Below, one piece after another: positions 61,815-64,000 of a stretch of DNA of 64,000 nucleotides. The translations under genes and the position numbers were made by a program. Position 1 is the stretch's first letter, and each line of letters opens with the position of its first letter. The stretch comes from Malurus cyaneus samueli (taxonomy: Eukaryota > Chordata > Aves > Passeriformes > Maluridae). Location: NCBI GenBank assembly GCA_009741485.1, contig CM019214.1:51052863-51116862 (forward strand). The letters are read 5' to 3'. The notes under the pieces were generated by a model. That model had not been told where the DNA came from and did not search any database. It worked only from the letters and a program-made list of their open reading frames with translations.

Positions 61815-62233
61815 TGTGACAGTCCTGGTTCCAGCCAGGAGAGGGTTAATTTTTGCAGTAGCCAAGAGAGGGCATGGCTGGGACAGGGGGATTATTCTGT
61901 ACCATCTCATGTCTTTGCCAGGGGCAGGAGAAAGGGAGTCTCATCCAGGGAGAAGGGGTTCCATCTGGATGAGAAAAGTGATGAAGGGAACCATCCAGTA
62001 TTGTCTCTTACTGTAGAGTTTTTCTGCATGAACCACTTCTTTTCTTATAGCTTTATTATTAATATTTTTGCTGTCATTGTTAATTTCCTTATACTACTGA
62101 ATTTTGGTAAATTGTTCCCATCTCAACATATAATCTTTGGGTTTTTTGCCTCCAGTTGGAGGGGGGAGGAAGAGTGGAATACGATTTTTAGTAGGAGTAC
62201 TAAATTGGAAAGGACCATTTCTAAATCAGGACA
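61815..62233 (+). mobile_element. Degraded solo LTR, bird ERVL-like, sense
   Basis: It opens GACAGTCCTGGTTCCAGCC, AGGAGAGGGTTAATTTTTGC, matching the start of the LTR family seen antisense at 29.2-29.8 kb. A central TTATTCTGTACCATCTCATG recalls the promoter-proximal part. The 3' part has TTATTATTAATATT, TTTGCTGTCATTG, TCCTTATACTACTG and TTCCCATCTCAACATATAAT, then GTTGGAGGGGGGAGGAAGAG. About 420 bases against about 583 for the other copy, so there are internal deletions. No internal retroviral genes flank it. Both boundaries, especially the right one, are estimates. Confidence 0.65.
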
Positions 62234-62677
62234 GTGACCTTGAAAAGAAAGAGAAATATGCATTTTGTGAGGGGGAGAGTGTAGGATGCATAATCAGAGG
62301 ACCAGGGCCCATCCAGAGCTCACCTGTGCTCAGATAGCTGTTAACTGATGAAGGTTATGAAGCCCTGGTAACAGGAACTTGGATATTATTCTCAAGACTC
62401 CAAAGAAACCAGAATTTGCAGGACTACTGTCACCTTGGCAATTGCTCATGTGACTGAAGTTGTTTTAAGGTATATCTCTGTCTTCTGCCAGCAAATAAAC
62501 TGGGTAATCTTCTATCAAAATCTTATCAGCTGCCCAAGCCCAGGTATTTATTTTAATATATCTTAGAATATTATGCTGCCTTTCAGGTCATGCATCAGAA
62601 GGGTTTGGATATCTCCTGTGTGATATCTCCCAGGAACATGAGCATGTCCCAGGTACCCTTCATCATCCCAAATGTCA

Positions 62678-62703
62678 TCAGACACCTGAGTTCAGGTGTC
62701 TGA
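62678..62703. promoter_or_regulatory. Perfect 12-bp-arm palindrome, T-box/E-box-like
   Basis: TCAGACACCTGA and its exact reverse complement TCAGGTGTCTGA are separated by only GT. Each arm holds a CACCTG/CAGGTG E-box (the type bound by ZEB and SNAIL zinc fingers) and an AGGTGT core like a T-box half-site, placed head to head as in T-box palindromes. Structure is seen; regulatory use is inference. Confidence 0.35.
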
Positions 62704-63970
62704 ACTGAGCCAATAAATAATTTAGATGTAGGTTATGTAGATGGTTAATTTCATAAATCTTATTCAAAATAACTCTTGCTTTTGCATCTGGATTTTGAGA
62801 CATCTTTCTGCAACCTTGAGGAAATAATTTGCCCTGCCCTCAATCTCTGAGATACCAGATTAGTTCTGATCTGTAATCATGAGTAAAAAACAGGATGATT
62901 GTGGCAACAGCCTGCTTACCATGTAAACTGCTCAATTTTGATAAGTATTTGTGGTTTGTTTGGTAAACATGTATCATAATTAAATAAAAACCCTTCTTTT
63001 AATTTGAATACATTTTACCAGTGGAACATGACTATCAGTAAAATAATCTGGTTTTCTGTACAACAGGATACACGTAGACTTGAAAACCTCCTAAGTGATA
63101 TGCCTGTTGTCACAAAGAACAGATGTCATAGTGCTGAGAAAGGACTAAGAAAGTCATCTTCATCTCAGTCCTGTAGCACATAATATACAACGTGCACACA
63201 ATACCACAGATTTTTAATGAATGCCTCAGGAGAGGCATAAAACTGCACACCACTGGATGTAACATCTGCAAAACGCAGAAAAGAGCAGACCCTGCCAGCA
63301 GCATTATTAACTGCGCTCCAGGAGTCATCAAGCAGATGTCATACCTGTTAGGGAAATGCAAATCACAAACCAGTACAGCTTGGCTTCCAATAATGCTACA
63401 ATCTGATTCTGTGTTGTTAAGGTATCCACAGCAAACTACTTCCAGACATTTCGTGATGCCTCAGAAGATTGACTGAGATATCTGTAAATGAAACATAATT
63501 TTGTTGGACATGGAGTCCTCACAGTCTAAAGCATTCCCTAGGTCTGCAGTAAACAGCATATCCCACTGTTTTTGAGATTGCATAATTATCTTGCAAAAGC
63601 AAACCAGTGTAAAAACCAAGTCACCCTGAAGCAGTAAGAATTTATATACCATAAACTCTAAGACAAACCCAATGAAACAAAGAAAACATAAATAAAAACC
63701 GATTAAGATGTTCTGGAAATAATCGTAACATACTTCAAGTTATAATCAGACGCTGGGGCTAGTTTCACATTTAAGAAAGCAAAGCTAGGTTTCTAGCATA
63801 ACAGTTTTACAACTTAAAAGACTCATTCTTGTTTGAAATTAAAAGACTGTCAAACCACATTTTACCTTCACCAGGACCCACGTAAAAACAGTACAGTAAC
63901 TTTAAAATTATTATTATTATTATTTACTTTAATATAAATGGTATGCTATAAGTACAATATGTCTTAATAT

Positions 63971-64000
63971 ATGTATATTTTATCATTTGAAAATATACAT
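63971..64000. repeat. Inverted repeat, 11-bp arms, at window end
   Basis: ATGTATATTTT and AAAATATACAT flank an 8-base loop (ATCATTTG). It may extend beyond the window edge. Confidence 0.85.

Larger units (their letters stand above)
62234..64000. other. AT-rich non-coding DNA, no gene seen
   Basis: No gene is recognised. A 9-bp direct repeat (GATATCTCC, near 62608 and 62623), the palindrome at 62678, a TTA trinucleotide patch (63909-63924) and a terminal hairpin are the only structure seen. Confidence 0.7.

Noticed and set aside
61813..61820. Target-site duplication for the 61.8 kb LTR
   Set aside because: GTGAC occurs at both edges in some alignments, but the LTR boundary is too uncertain to claim a duplication.

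Overview
The window is AT-rich, CpG-poor vertebrate nuclear DNA, most likely from a bird. The evidence is several pieces of CR1 LINE with the avian-type 3' end (short CATAGAATCA-like repeats next to TTGGAAGG-like sequence) and two solo LTRs of the bird ERVL-like type (inner edge reading as GCTGGGNTAGAGTTAATTTT or its complement). I recognise no protein-coding gene, rRNA or tRNA. The open frames, the longest about 200 codons, are no longer than chance gives in this much AT-rich sequence. The segment is best read as a gene desert or part of a very large intron.

Layout. 1-13.1 kb: unique-looking AT-rich DNA broken by one large TTC/CTC polypyrimidine microsatellite (10.4-10.6 kb). 13.1-15.5 kb: a sense CR1 3' end, a (GT)22 tract, a 36-bp duplication, and the only stretch that looks at all like spliced coding sequence: a weak two-exon candidate on the minus strand, next to an 82-bp exon-like block on the plus strand. 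16-24 kb: low-complexity tracts (T/G-rich, A-rich, TTCC). 24.1-25.7 kb: a very old sense CR1-like LINE body followed by a younger antisense CR1 3' end. 29.2-29.8 kb: a near-complete solo LTR on the minus strand. 32.4 kb: a 23-bp minisatellite. 34.3-35.8 kb: a cluster of three CR1 fragments in both orientations around a GC-richer block. 36-53.9 kb: almost featureless apart from homopolymers and small duplications. 53.9-54.8 kb: a 35-T run, a possible old MITE-like edge and a long purine-rich strand. 57.4 kb: an antisense CR1 end. 61.8-62.2 kb: a second, shorter LTR on the plus strand. 62.7 kb: a perfect 12-bp-arm palindrome. The window ends in an 11-bp-arm hairpin.

Nothing here forms a pathway or an operon-like system. 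Most recognisable content is decayed retroelements and simple repeats. The items most worth testing are the 14.4-15.4 kb exon-like block, the T-box/E-box-like palindrome at 62.68 kb, and the ancient LINE body at 24-25 kb. I found no convincing undescribed biological system.
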